DNA of 64,000 nucleotides, taken from positions 372,001 to 436,000 of the forward strand of contig NZ_JBJMAW010000001.1 in the NCBI RefSeq assembly GCF_046600735.1, given 5' to 3'. The DNA comes from Novilysobacter_A longmucuonensis (GTDB lineage: Bacteria; Pseudomonadota; Gammaproteobacteria; Xanthomonadales; Xanthomonadaceae). Below are positions 44,449-52,866 of this stretch, in pieces. Within the stretch, counting starts at the first letter, position 1; every line of letters starts with the position of its first letter. A model generated the notes under the pieces. It saw nothing but the letters and a program-made list of their open reading frames with translations. It made no database searches and was not told the DNA's origin. A program made the position numbers and the translations under genes.

Positions 44449-44595
44449 GAGTGCGTGTAATCCGTTCCGGAGGTGTCGTCTGTTGCTTGACACCCGAGAC
44501 TCTACACTTCCCGGTGTCGGCTGCGCCCCTGTCAGCGCCGATTTGCGCGCATAGCGATGCTGTTTTTGCCACTTGTGTTGCCACTGGAGAATACG

Positions 44596-45186
44596 ATGTC
44601 CCGGACCCTGCCCGACGAGTCGCTCGACCGGATCTTCCGCACCGCCCGCACCCACAACGAGCTGGGCGGTGAAGTCAGCGAGGAGACCTTGCGCCAGCTC
44701 TACGACCTGGTGAAGTGGGGCCCGACCACCGCCAACACGACCCCGGCGCGCTTCGTGTTCGTGAAGTCGGAGCAGGGCAAGGCGAGGCTCGGCCCGGCGC
44801 TGGACGAGGGCAACTACGCCAAGACCATGGCGGCGCCGGTCACGGTGATCGTGGCGCACGATGTCGCGTTCTACCAGAAGCTGCCGTACCTGTTCCCCCA
44901 CACCGATGCCAAGAGCTGGTTCGACGGCAAGTCCGAAGCCGAACTCACCCCGGTCGCCTTGCGCAACGGCAGCCTGCAGGGCGCCTACCTGATCCTGGCG
45001 GCGCGCGCGCTCGGGCTGGACACGGGGCCGATGTCGGGCTTCGACAACGCACGGGTCGACGCCGAGTTCTTCGGTGGCACCACGATCAGGTCGAACTTCC
45101 TGGTGAATCTCGGCCATGGCGACACCGACAAGCTGTTTCCGCGTTCGCCGCGACTGGCATTCGACGAAGCCGCGCGCATCGTCTGA
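44596..45186 (+). CDS. HadB/RutE-family NAD(P)H nitroreductase
   Basis: 196 residues, flavin-dependent nitroreductase fold. FRTARTHNELGGEVSEETLR, LVKWGPTTANTTPARFVFV, NYAKTMAAPVTVIVAHD, SLQGAYLILAARALGLDTGP and MSGFD are the motifs of the RutE/HadB branch, whose best known member reduces malonic semialdehyde to 3-hydroxypropionate in uracil breakdown. No other rut genes are present, so the true substrate may differ. ATG 44596 follows GGAGA; the longer frame from 44557 lacks support. It diverges from the ELM1 gene. Confidence 0.87.
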   Translation: MSRTLPDESLDRIFRTARTHNELGGEVSEETLRQLYDLVKWGPTTANTTPARFVFVKSEQGKARLGPALDEGNYAKTMAAPVTVIVAHDVAFYQKLPYLFPHTDAKSWFDGKSEAELTPVALRNGSLQGAYLILAARALGLDTGPMSGFDNARVDAEFFGGTTIRSNFLVNLGHGDTDKLFPRSPRLAFDEAARIV

Positions 45187-45196
45187 AGCAACAAGC

Positions 45197-45292
45197 GTTG
45201 ACGCGGATCTACGCGGATCAAAACGCGAATCAATCTTCAACGTAAAAGTGCCCTATCCGTGTCCCTCCGCGTTGATCCGCGTCCGAATGCGG
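45197..45292. repeat. GACGCGGATC inverted-repeat element
   Basis: TTGACGCGGATCTACGCGGAT at the left and CCGCGTTGATCCGCGTC at the right form an imperfect inverted repeat just after the nitroreductase stop. The sister element at 60482-60635 shares both arms. Confidence 0.8.
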
Positions 45293-45320
45293 TTCGTTCT
45301 TTCCCACAACGGAGCTATCC

Positions 45321-45911
45321 ATGAAGCGTCTGCTGCTGCCTATCACCCTCGCGCTCGCCTTTGCCGGCAGCGCCGCCGCCGCGCCAATCACCTATACGAT
45401 CGATCCCAACCACACCGACGTGATCGCCAGCTGGAACCACCTCGGGTTCTCCAACCCCATCGCGCATTTTGGCGATGTCGAAGGCGCCATCACCCATGAT
45501 GCCGACAACGTCGGCCAGTCCTCGGTCGAGGTGACCATTCCGCTCAGCGGCCTGGAGTCGCATGTCGAGGCGTTCAACGAGCACCTGCGCAGCGGCGACT
45601 TCTTCGACGCCGAAAAGTATCCGGAAATCACCTTCAAAAGCACCCGCATCGAGGCCGCCGGCGACGACAAGCTGCGCGTGTGGGGCGAACTGACTATCCG
45701 CGACACCACCCGCGAGGTGCTGCTCGACACCACCATCAACCAGATCGGCGAGCATCCGATGGCCAAGCGCCGCGCGGCCGGCTTCGATGCGGTCACCACG
45801 ATCAAGCGCAGCGACTTCGGGGTCGACATGTACGCGCCGAACGTCAGCGACGAGGTGACCATCCGCATCACCACCGAGGCGGTGGTGGCCGAGGCCGAAG
45901 ACGCCGGCTAA
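45321..45911 (+). CDS. YceI-family periplasmic lipocalin-like protein
   Basis: 196 residues. Signal peptide to about 21 (GSAAAA), then the YceI beta-barrel that binds isoprenoid-type lipids: YTIDPNHTDVIASWNHLGFS, GDVEGAITHD, LRSGDFFDAEKYPEITFKST and GELTIRDTTREVLLDT are the hallmark blocks. Family members are periplasmic, often stress- or pH-inducible, some binding polyprenols. ATG 45321 has CGGAG eight bases before it. A pirin gene follows nine bases after its stop, suggesting co-transcription. Confidence 0.92.
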   Translation: MKRLLLPITLALAFAGSAAAAPITYTIDPNHTDVIASWNHLGFSNPIAHFGDVEGAITHDADNVGQSSVEVTIPLSGLESHVEAFNEHLRSGDFFDAEKYPEITFKSTRIEAAGDDKLRVWGELTIRDTTREVLLDTTINQIGEHPMAKRRAAGFDAVTTIKRSDFGVDMYAPNVSDEVTIRITTEAVVAEAEDAG

Positions 45912-45920
45912 GACGCGCCG

Positions 45921-46625
45921 ATGATCATCGAACGCCGCTCCGCCGACCGCGGCCACGTACGCGCCGGATGGCTCGAGAGCCGCCATACGTTTTCGTTCGG
46001 CAGCTACTACGACCCGGCCTGGATGGGCTTCGGGCCGTTGCGGGTGATCAACGAGGACCGGGTCGCGCCGGGTGCGGGTTTTCCGCCGCACCGCCACGCC
46101 AACATGGAGATCCTGAGCTATGTGCTCAGCGGCGCGCTGGCGCATCGCGACAGCAGCGGCGCTGGTGGCGGGGAGATCGGGCCGGGGCAGTTGCAATGGA
46201 TGAGCGCCGGGCACGGGGTGGAACACAGCGAGTACAACGCCTCTGGGACCGAGCCGGTGCACTTCCTGCAGATATGGTTGCAGCCCGACCGGGTCAATGC
46301 CGCGCCCGCGTACGCGCGGCGCGACGCGGGCGCAGGCGGAGACTGGCAATTGCTGGCTTCGCCCGACGGGGCGGACGGCAGCCTCGCGATTCGCCAGGAC
46401 GCGCGGTTGTATGCGCTCAGCCCGCCGGCGGGCGCGGAGGTGGCACGAGAGTTGTCCGGTGCGCGTCGTTACTGGCTGCACGTGGCCGCCGGAGCAGTCA
46501 CGCTCTACGGGCGCGAGCTGCAGGCCGGCGACGCGCTTGGGTTCGTCGAGGAGACCGCCACGCTGCGGATCGAACGGAGCGGCAACACGCCGGCCGACGT
46601 GCTGCTGTTCGAGCTGCCTGCCTAG
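45921..46625 (+). CDS. Pirin family protein (YhhW-like)
   Basis: 234 residues forming a double cupin. The N-terminal cupin has the metal-binding residues in FPPHRHANMEILSYVLSG and the later SAGHGVEHSEYN, followed by FLQIWLQPD; these are the iron ligands (three His, one Glu) of pirins with quercetin 2,3-dioxygenase activity in vitro. RVINEDRVAPGAGF is also conserved. The C-terminal half (about 140-234) is the degenerate second cupin. Physiological role unclear. Downstream of YceI, likely one transcript. Confidence 0.92.
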   Translation: MIIERRSADRGHVRAGWLESRHTFSFGSYYDPAWMGFGPLRVINEDRVAPGAGFPPHRHANMEILSYVLSGALAHRDSSGAGGGEIGPGQLQWMSAGHGVEHSEYNASGTEPVHFLQIWLQPDRVNAAPAYARRDAGAGGDWQLLASPDGADGSLAIRQDARLYALSPPAGAEVARELSGARRYWLHVAAGAVTLYGRELQAGDALGFVEETATLRIERSGNTPADVLLFELPA

Positions 46626-46654
46626 GTACTTGCGCCGTTCTGGTCCCGTTCCCT

Positions 46655-46730
46655 GTAGGAGCGGCTTCAGCCGCGATCCGGAACCGATGCAAGCGGCCCA
46701 TCGCCCGATCGCGGCTGAAGCCGCTCCTAC
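46655..46730. repeat. REP dimer after the pirin gene
   Basis: Inverted pair 46655-46676 and 46709-46730, both with the stem GCGGCT/AGCCGC, separated by a 32-base spacer. As RNA it would form one long hairpin or two short ones. Confidence 0.88.
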
Positions 46731-46825
46731 AGCACCCGGATGCGCCGCAGGGGCAGAACCGTCGCGGGCTTGGATACCACGTGGCTGCTAAACTGCGCGC
46801 CTCGCAACGCCCGTGCATCGCCGCC

Positions 46826-47044
46826 ATGATCGCAGCCTCCGACCACCCCACCCAGGCCAACGCCGAGCAGCGCTACACGGTGACGCGCGCCGACCTGCCG
46901 CTGAGTTGCCCGCTGCCGTCGATGGCGCTGTGGAATTCGCATCCACGCGTCTACCTGCCGATCGAAGCCGAGCGCGAGAGCCAATGCCCGTACTGCGGCG
47001 CGCACTTCGTGCTCGTCGATGACGCCCAGCCCGACGCAACCTAG
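46826..47044 (+). CDS. CHCC zinc-finger domain protein
   Basis: 72 residues carrying a zf-CHCC zinc finger: C28, H39, C54 and C57 (LSCPLPSMALWNSHPRVYL and CPYCGAHFVL). The domain is related to the small subunit (NDUFS6) of mitochondrial complex I and occurs as a free protein in many proteobacteria. Function is unknown; in xanthomonads it lies before LPS glycosyltransferase genes, as here. The TAG stop lies at the edge of the terminal inverted repeat of the 47-kb element. Confidence 0.85.
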   Translation: MIAASDHPTQANAEQRYTVTRADLPLSCPLPSMALWNSHPRVYLPIEAERESQCPYCGAHFVLVDDAQPDAT

Positions 47045-47218
47045 GACGGGTTGAGCGAAGCGATACCCATCATTACGAACCTGCCCGTGCCGGCGAACTC
47101 CGCGCCCGCAGGATTGCAGCGTCGCATTGTGATGTATTGCGCCGCGACGGCTGTTCCGGTGGTGGCGCGATGGTTCGGTGCATGGCGATGATGGGTATTG
47201 CGTTGCTCAACCCGTCCT
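47043..47218. repeat. 176-bp element with 31-bp terminal inverted repeats
   Basis: The left end AGGACGGGTTGAGC... to CATCAT (47043-47073) is repeated in reverse at 47188-47218 with 28 of 31 matches. The interior is non-coding. This is the structure of a miniature inverted-repeat element; no transposase is present. It fills the gap between the zinc-finger and glycosyltransferase genes. Confidence 0.8.
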
Positions 47219-47237
47219 TTGATCCGGGAGTCGCTTC

Positions 47238-48365
47238 GTGCGCCGGCTGACCATCGTTCAGTTGCTGCCCGCGCTCGAATCAGGCGGGGTGGAGCGCTCC
47301 ACCCTGGAAATCGCCGACGCACTGGTACGCGCCGGTCACCGCGCAATCGTGATTTCCGCCGGCGGGCGTCTGGTGCCGCGGCTGCAGGCCTCTGGCGCCG
47401 AACACGTTGCGCTGGACATCGGTCGCAAGTCATTGCTGACGCTGCGGCACGTGCGCAGGCTGCGGGCGCTGTTCGCCAATGAAGCGGTCGACCTGGTGCA
47501 TGCGCGCTCGCGGCTGCCGGCCTGGCTCGGATCGATGGCCTTGCGCGGCATGCGCGACGGTGCGCGCCCGCGTTTTGTCACCACCGTGCACGGACTCAAT
47601 TCGCCCTCGCGCTACAGCGAAGTGATGACCCGCGGCGAACGGGTGATCTGCGTCTCCACCAGCGTGCGCAGCCATGTGCGGCAGCACTATCCGCGAGCGG
47701 CCGCCGAGAAGTTGCGGGTGATCCCGCGCGGGATTGATCCGGCTGCCTTTCCACGCTGCCCGGCGCCTGACCGCCAGGCCCGCCGCTGGGCCGCGGGGCA
47801 GCACCTGGCTCTGGACGGCGACGGCCCGCTGCTGCTGCTCGCCGGGCGTGGCACGCGGCTGAAGGGACATGCCGATGCGCTGGCGCTGCTGGCCTCGCTG
47901 CGCCGCAGCGGCATCGACGCCCGCCTGTGGCTGCCCGGCGCGCGCGATGCCGGTCGCCAGGCGTACATGCTGGAACTGGAACGCGAGGCGGCGGCGCTCG
48001 GCATCGGCGGCGCGATTGCGCTGACCGCGCCGACCGAGGCGATCGCGCGCGCGTATGCGGCCAGCGATTTGGTGCTGCAGCTCTCGCGCAAGCCAGAAGC
48101 GTTCGGGCGCACCGTGATCGAGGCGCTGTCGGTGGGCCGGCCGGTGCTCGGTTGGGCCCACGGCGGTGTCGGCGAGCTGCTGCGGGAACTGCAGCCGGGA
48201 GGGGAGGTCGCCCCGTTCGATGCGGCGGCGCTGGCCGACACCGCGCAGGCCCTGCTCGCCCGCCCGCCCGCACCACCGGCTACGATTCCCTACACCCTGG
48301 CCGCGATGCAGGACGCCACCCTCGCTCTCTATGCCGAACTCGTCGATGAACCAGCCGTCCGCTGA
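47238..48365 (+). CDS. Glycosyltransferase, GT4-like, LPS core
   Basis: 375 residues with a GT-B fold. N-terminal half: IVQLLPALESGGVERSTLEI is the usual acceptor-side opening. C-terminal half: LLLAGRGTRLKGHADALALLA and the donor-binding EX7E region KPEAFGRTVIEALSVGRPVLG. Start is GTG 47238 with GGGAG seven bases upstream. It overlaps or abuts the O-antigen ligase gene (one base between stop and next ATG), so it probably adds a sugar to LPS core or O-antigen. Sugar unknown. Confidence 0.88.
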   Translation: MRRLTIVQLLPALESGGVERSTLEIADALVRAGHRAIVISAGGRLVPRLQASGAEHVALDIGRKSLLTLRHVRRLRALFANEAVDLVHARSRLPAWLGSMALRGMRDGARPRFVTTVHGLNSPSRYSEVMTRGERVICVSTSVRSHVRQHYPRAAAEKLRVIPRGIDPAAFPRCPAPDRQARRWAAGQHLALDGDGPLLLLAGRGTRLKGHADALALLASLRRSGIDARLWLPGARDAGRQAYMLELEREAAALGIGGAIALTAPTEAIARAYAASDLVLQLSRKPEAFGRTVIEALSVGRPVLGWAHGGVGELLRELQPGGEVAPFDAAALADTAQALLARPPAPPATIPYTLAAMQDATLALYAELVDEPAVR

Positions 48366-48366
48366 C

Positions 48367-49692
48367 ATGACTTCCACCGACCGCGCCCCCGGTGACATGC
48401 CGCGCGCGTCGCACGGCGCGGCGGGGTGGCGCTGGGCGCCGGCGTGGGTCCTGGCTTTCGTCGCGCTGTGGCCGGCGCCGGGCTATGCCGAGGGCGTGTT
48501 GGTGCTGGGCGCGCTGGTGGCGATCTTCAAGCTGGTCGGCTCGCGCTTCCGCGGCGGTGCGCAACTGCTCAGCCACCACGCCTGGGCGTTGACCAGCGTG
48601 CTGTTCTTTGCCTACTGGCTGCCGGAACTGGTATCGGCGTTCGACGCGGTCGATACCGGCCGGACACTGCGAGAGGCCGCCGTCGACCTGCGCTATCTGC
48701 CGTTCCTGTGGCTGACCGCGTCGGCGGTCGCCAATACGCGCGGGCGCCGGATCACCTTCGGCGGACTGGCGATCATCATGGGCGTGTGGACGCTCGATGC
48801 GCTGGCCCAGGCGCTGACCGGCACCAGTCCGCTGTTCGCCGGCATCGACACGCTCAAACACCTGATCAGCGACCGCGGCATGTGCAGCGCCGAGGATACC
48901 GCCGGCGTCGACCGGCTCAGCGGCATCCTGGGGCCCTGCAACCTGAAGCTCGGGCTGGTGATCGCCAGCCTGTCGCCGTTCGTGCTGTACGCGGCGGGTC
49001 GGCGTTTCGGCATGGGCGGCTGGAGCGTGGCCGCCGCGGCGATCGGCATCGTGGTGCTGATGGCCGGTGCGCGCGCGTCGTGGATCACCTTCGCACTGGT
49101 GCTGCTGTTGTCTGGCTGGAGCCTGCTCGGCTGGAAGAAGCTGCTGGGCGTGTTCGCGTTCGGCGCAATCGCGCTTGCGGTACTGAGTGTTGCCTCGCCG
49201 CAAGTGGGCGAGCGCATCGAGCGCACCGCCGAGGTGCTGGCCGCCGACGAGGGTGGCGTCGACATCGCCCTGTCCGGACGCACCCGGATCTGGGGCGCGG
49301 CGCTATGCATGGCGCGCGAGCATCCGTTCAACGGCGTGGGCGCGCGCGGGTTCCGCGAGGCGTTCGCAGCCTGCGATCCCCAGCAGGGCGAGCTCGCGGT
49401 TTGGGGCGATGGCCCGGCGCTGCACGCGCACCAGGTCGTGCTGGAGGTGCTGAGCGAGACCGGCTTCTTCGGCCTGCTGATGTGGCTCGCCGGCGCCGCC
49501 CTGGCGTGGCGGGCGTGGCGCTTTGCCGATGCGCAGGCGCGTGAGAACGCGCGCCCGGCGATGCTGGCGATGGTGGTGACGGTGTTCCCGTTCAACACGC
49601 ATCTGGCGTTTTATTCGACATTCTGGGGCGGGCTGACGCTGCTGCTGGCAGCCCTGTACGCGGGCAGCCTGCTGGCCCGCGAGGCGCGATGA
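48367..49692 (+). CDS. O-antigen ligase family membrane protein
   Basis: 441 residues with about ten membrane helices and one large periplasmic loop (about 275-350). The Wzy_C/WaaL-type block GARASWITFALVLLLSGWSL precedes the loop, and SGRTRIWGAALCMAREHPFN with GVGARGFREAF and HAHQVVLEVLSETGFFGLL are the conserved periplasmic arginine and histidine motifs that act in glycan transfer to lipid A-core. Start ATG 48367 follows the glycosyltransferase stop by one base; ATG 48346 is an alternative. Could also act as a polysaccharide polymerase. Confidence 0.86.
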   Translation: MTSTDRAPGDMPRASHGAAGWRWAPAWVLAFVALWPAPGYAEGVLVLGALVAIFKLVGSRFRGGAQLLSHHAWALTSVLFFAYWLPELVSAFDAVDTGRTLREAAVDLRYLPFLWLTASAVANTRGRRITFGGLAIIMGVWTLDALAQALTGTSPLFAGIDTLKHLISDRGMCSAEDTAGVDRLSGILGPCNLKLGLVIASLSPFVLYAAGRRFGMGGWSVAAAAIGIVVLMAGARASWITFALVLLLSGWSLLGWKKLLGVFAFGAIALAVLSVASPQVGERIERTAEVLAADEGGVDIALSGRTRIWGAALCMAREHPFNGVGARGFREAFAACDPQQGELAVWGDGPALHAHQVVLEVLSETGFFGLLMWLAGAALAWRAWRFADAQARENARPAMLAMVVTVFPFNTHLAFYSTFWGGLTLLLAALYAGSLLAREAR

Positions 49693-49845
49693 CCCGCCGC
49701 TGCGGATTGCCTCGCAGCCCGACTGAGATCACGAGTCCTCACCCGATGTGATCCAGCGAACCTTGAATTCAGCCGGATATGAGCTTTGGCTTCGGCTTTT
49801 GCATTGCCGTTGCTGTCCCGCGCAAATTCATCCGTGGGGTCACTC

Positions 49846-50280
49846 CACAGACCCCGAAGGGGCGGCGGCCATGGATGGCCGCCGTTTTCCGATCGAGGCA
49901 GGATGCCGAGTCGGAAAATCCCCGCGTCGCCCGCACGGCGAGGTGTTTGAAGTGTCGAGGAAGGGCCTTTCTTTGGTTACTTTCTTTGGCCCTTCAAAGA
50001 AAGTGACTCGCCTTCAGGCGAAAGCATATGATCTTTGCTTGCCTACCGTCTGCGGATGTTTTTTTAAGGTCGCGGCGTGCTCACGATCAACCGCAAGAGC
50101 TTCCGCCTGAAGGCGGGTCACTTTCTTTGCTAAGCCCAAAGAAAGTAACCAAAGAAAGGGCTCTCCTCGACACACCTCCCGTGCGGGCGTGGAGTAGCGC
50201 GGGGATTTTTCGACTCGCCATCCATGGCTCGGTCGAAAAACGGCGGGCATCCCTGCCCGCCGCCCTTTGGGGTCTGTGGA
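49846..50280. repeat. 435-bp inverted element with four covarying hairpins per arm
   Basis: The left arm (49846-50025) and right arm (50100-50280) are inverted copies around a 75-base unique centre. Each arm carries in order: hairpin 1 (49863-49884; 50241-50262), hairpin 2 (49885-49918; 50206-50240), hairpin 3 with a ten-base stem ACTTTCTTTG/CAAAGAAAGT (49979-50004; 50120-50146) and hairpin 4 (50008-50021; 50103-50116). Arm differences in the stems are compensated. Short open frames inside it (for instance around 49780-50000) show no coding signal. The gap 49693-49845 and 50281-50380 has nothing I can identify. Confidence 0.85.
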
Positions 50281-50380
50281 GTGGCGAGGTGGGTTGGTTG
50301 GCGTGGAACATCAACGGCAACGGCAACGGCGATGTTCAGCGTCGGCCGACGGCGTCGAGTTGTCGGTACGCAGATCGCCG

Positions 50381-51304
50381 CTAATGCGGCTGATAAGGCG
50401 AAATCATCCCGCCCGGCCGGCGTTTAAAGCGCCGGTGGATCCACAGGTATTGGCTGGGTGCCTCGCGCACCATTGCCTCGATTGCGCCATTGACCCGTGC
50501 GCTGTCGGTCGTCGCGTCGGTGGACGGAAATCCAGCCAACGGCTCGCCCAGGCGCAATACGTAGTCGGCGCCCTCGCGGCGGTGGAAGAACGGCACCACC
50601 GCGCAGCCGCTGAGACGGGCGAACTGGTGGGTCGCGGTGATGGTCGCCGCCGGCACGCCGAAGAACGGGGCGAACACCGTGTCCTTGCCGCGCATGTCCT
50701 GATCAGGCGCATACCACAGGACGCCGCCCTGCTTGAGGTGGCGCATCGCCGGACGGATCTCCTCGTTGCTGAACATCGCCGCGGCGTAGCGTTGGCGGCC
50801 GCGTTTGACCGCCCACTCGAACACCGGGCTGCGGTGGCGGCGGTACATGCCGGCCAACGGAAGGTGCTCGCACATCAGCCGGCCGCACATCTCCAGCGTC
50901 AGGAAGTGGCCGGACACCAGCAGCACGCCCTGGCCGTTCGCGCGCAGTGCCTTGATTCGCTCAACGCCTTCGATTCGCAGCGTGTCGCGCACCGGTGTCG
51001 CTGAGCCCCACCACGCGCGGATGAATTCGAACAGGCCGATGCCCAGGTCCCGAAAGCTGCCGCGCAGCAGCCTGGCGCGCCCGCTGTCGTCGAGCTCGGG
51101 GAAGCACAGCCGCAGGTTGACCTGGGCTGCGCGCCGGCGCTCACGCGCAAGATGGAATGCGAGCGCTCCGATGCCACGGCCGAGCAGGCGTTGCAGCGCC
51201 CACGGCAGGCGCGCGCCCAGCAGCATGAAACCCAGGCCCAGCCACATCGGCCAGTGGCGCGGCCCCAGTGGTGGGCGGGGCAGGGAGGGAGGGCGTGCCG
51301 GCAT
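50381..51304 (-). CDS. lpxL: Lipid A lauroyl/myristoyl acyltransferase (LpxL type)
   Basis: Adds a secondary acyl chain to Kdo-lipid A at the inner membrane. 307 residues. N-terminal membrane segment at about 20-45; the catalytic HX4E motif is H133 to E138 (SGHFLTLEMCG); KQGGVLWYAPDQDMRGKDTVF, APFFGVPAATIT and the C-terminal YLWIHRRFKRRPGG are LpxL/LpxM signatures. The last motif supports LpxL or LpxP over other LPLAT enzymes. It is divergent from waaA 254 bases away. Confidence 0.92.
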   Translation of the reverse strand: MPARPPSLPRPPLGPRHWPMWLGLGFMLLGARLPWALQRLLGRGIGALAFHLARERRRAAQVNLRLCFPELDDSGRARLLRGSFRDLGIGLFEFIRAWWGSATPVRDTLRIEGVERIKALRANGQGVLLVSGHFLTLEMCGRLMCEHLPLAGMYRRHRSPVFEWAVKRGRQRYAAAMFSNEEIRPAMRHLKQGGVLWYAPDQDMRGKDTVFAPFFGVPAATITATHQFARLSGCAVVPFFHRREGADYVLRLGEPLAGFPSTDATTDSARVNGAIEAMVREAPSQYLWIHRRFKRRPGGMISPYQPH

Positions 51305-51480
51305 GCTGGTGATTCTAGCGGGGGCGTTGTCGCAGCTGGTGGACGTATCGATGACGCAGACGTCCGTTTGGTTCCGTCATCGTGGGCGCAGCGCTGGACC
51401 TGCCGTTGCGCGGTAGGAAACGGAAGCAAATGGTCCTGCGCACCGGGATGACACAAGACCGAAGGCGACAGATGCTCTTG

Positions 51481-51543
51481 CGAGTCCCGAGTCCCGAGTC
51501 CCGAGTCCCGAGTCCCGAGTCCCGAGTCCCGAGTCCCGAGTCC
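51481..51543 (+). repeat. Nine perfect CGAGTCC heptamers before waaA
   Basis: Nine uninterrupted copies of CGAGTCC fill 51481-51543, ending 15 bases before the waaA ATG. Repeat number may vary by slipped-strand replication. No Shine-Dalgarno sequence is visible between array and start. Confidence 0.95.
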
Positions 51544-51558
51544 CGCTATCCTTCCGAC

Positions 51559-52854
51559 ATGCGGAACGACCCCTTCGAGCGCCTGGTGCGCGGCCTGTAC
51601 TCGGCCGCTTTGTATTTGCTGGCGCCGATCACCGTCTATCACCTGATCTGGCGCGGCTTCCGGCAGCCGGCGTACCTGCAGCGCTGGTCCGAGCGCTACG
51701 CGATCTACCACGATCCGCCGCATGCACAGACCCTGTGGCTGCATGCGGTGTCGGTCGGGGAGGTCAACGCCGCCGTGCCGCTGGTGACTGCCTTGCGCCG
51801 CGGCCGGCCGGACCTGCGGCTGCTGGTCACCACGATCACCCCGACCGGCTCCGAACGCGCGCGTGCGCTGTGGCCCGACGATGTCGAGCACGTCTACCTG
51901 CCCTACGACCTGCCCGGCGCGGTCGGCCGCTTCCTCGACCATTTCCGTCCGCACGCGGCGCTGATAATGGAAACCGAACTGTGGCCGAACCTGCTGTTCG
52001 GCTGCCGCGCGCGCGGAATACCCGCCTACATCCTCAATGCCCGGCTCTCGGAGCGTTCCCTGCGCGGCTATCGCGTCCTGGCGCCGCTGGTCGGGCGCGC
52101 GCTGCGCACGGTGCACACCGTGGCGGCGCAGTCGATGGCCGACGCGATGCGCTTTGTCCGGCTGGGCGCGCGTGCCGAGCAGGTGGTCGATATGGGCAAC
52201 CTCAAGTTCGACGTGCTGGTGCCCGAAGCGCTGGAAGATTTCGCCGGCCAGTGCCGGGCGCGATGCCGCGGCCGGCCGGTATGGATCGCCGCGAGCACCC
52301 ATGAGGACGAGGAGGCGGCAGTCATCGCGATCCACCGGCGCCTGCGTGCGCAACATCCCGATCTGCTGCTGCTGTGGGCGCCGCGTCACCCGGAGCGTTT
52401 CCGCAGTGTCGCCGAGCACTCGCGCATGGCCGGCTGGCAGGTCTCGACCCGATCGCGTGCGCGCTGGCCGCAGGAGCACGACGGCGTGTTCGTGATCGAC
52501 ACCCTGGGCGAGCTGATGAACTTTTACGCCTGCGCCGATGTCGCGTTCGTCGGCGGCAGCCTGCAGCCGGTCGGCGGGCACAACCTGCTGGAGCCGGCCG
52601 CGACCGGCGCCGCCACGGTGACCGGCCCGCACCTGCACAATTTCGCCGAGATATCCCGGCGGTTGCAGCAGGCCGGAGCACTGCGGATCGGGTCCGATGA
52701 GGCCGCGATCGCGGCCGAGCTGGAGGCGCTGCTGGCCGATCCCGCTGCGCGCCAGGCGATGGCGGACGCCGGCCGCGCGCTGGTGGAAACCGGGCGCGGC
52801 GCGCTGGCGCGGACCATGGTGCTGCTGCAGCCGGCATTGCCGCCGGTGCGATGA
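51559..52854 (+). CDS. waaA: Kdo transferase
   Basis: Transfers 3-deoxy-D-manno-octulosonate from CMP-Kdo to lipid A in the inner membrane. 431 residues. N-terminal membrane anchor at about 14-32; HAVSVGEVNAAVPLV carries the catalytic Glu (E68); METELWPNLL, NARLSERSLRGYR, AASTHEDEE, RHPERF and GGSLQPVGGHNLLEPAA are the family blocks in order. ATG 51559 gives the normal N-terminus; the same frame runs upstream through the heptamers as period-seven peptide, which I reject. Ends 12 bases before the convergent tolC-like gene. Confidence 0.95.
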   Translation: MRNDPFERLVRGLYSAALYLLAPITVYHLIWRGFRQPAYLQRWSERYAIYHDPPHAQTLWLHAVSVGEVNAAVPLVTALRRGRPDLRLLVTTITPTGSERARALWPDDVEHVYLPYDLPGAVGRFLDHFRPHAALIMETELWPNLLFGCRARGIPAYILNARLSERSLRGYRVLAPLVGRALRTVHTVAAQSMADAMRFVRLGARAEQVVDMGNLKFDVLVPEALEDFAGQCRARCRGRPVWIAASTHEDEEAAVIAIHRRLRAQHPDLLLLWAPRHPERFRSVAEHSRMAGWQVSTRSRARWPQEHDGVFVIDTLGELMNFYACADVAFVGGSLQPVGGHNLLEPAATGAATVTGPHLHNFAEISRRLQQAGALRIGSDEAAIAAELEALLADPAARQAMADAGRALVETGRGALARTMVLLQPALPPVR

Positions 52855-52866
52855 GGCCGCTGCGGC

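Noticed and set aside
44449..45240. Upstream extension of the ELM1 gene
   Set aside because: It lies antisense to the nitroreductase gene, and family similarity begins at the GTG at 44448.
49779..50250. Several 60-120-codon frames inside the 435-bp inverted element
   Set aside because: They follow the repeat arms on both strands and encode hairpin-derived peptides; no ribosome-binding sites or family resemblance.
51481..51543. CRISPR or iteron-type origin repeats
   Set aside because: Seven-base units without spacers; no replication gene nearby.
51382..51558. N-terminal extension of waaA through the heptamer array
   Set aside because: The extension encodes a period-seven RVPSPES peptide from the repeats; WaaA homology starts at the ATG at 51559.
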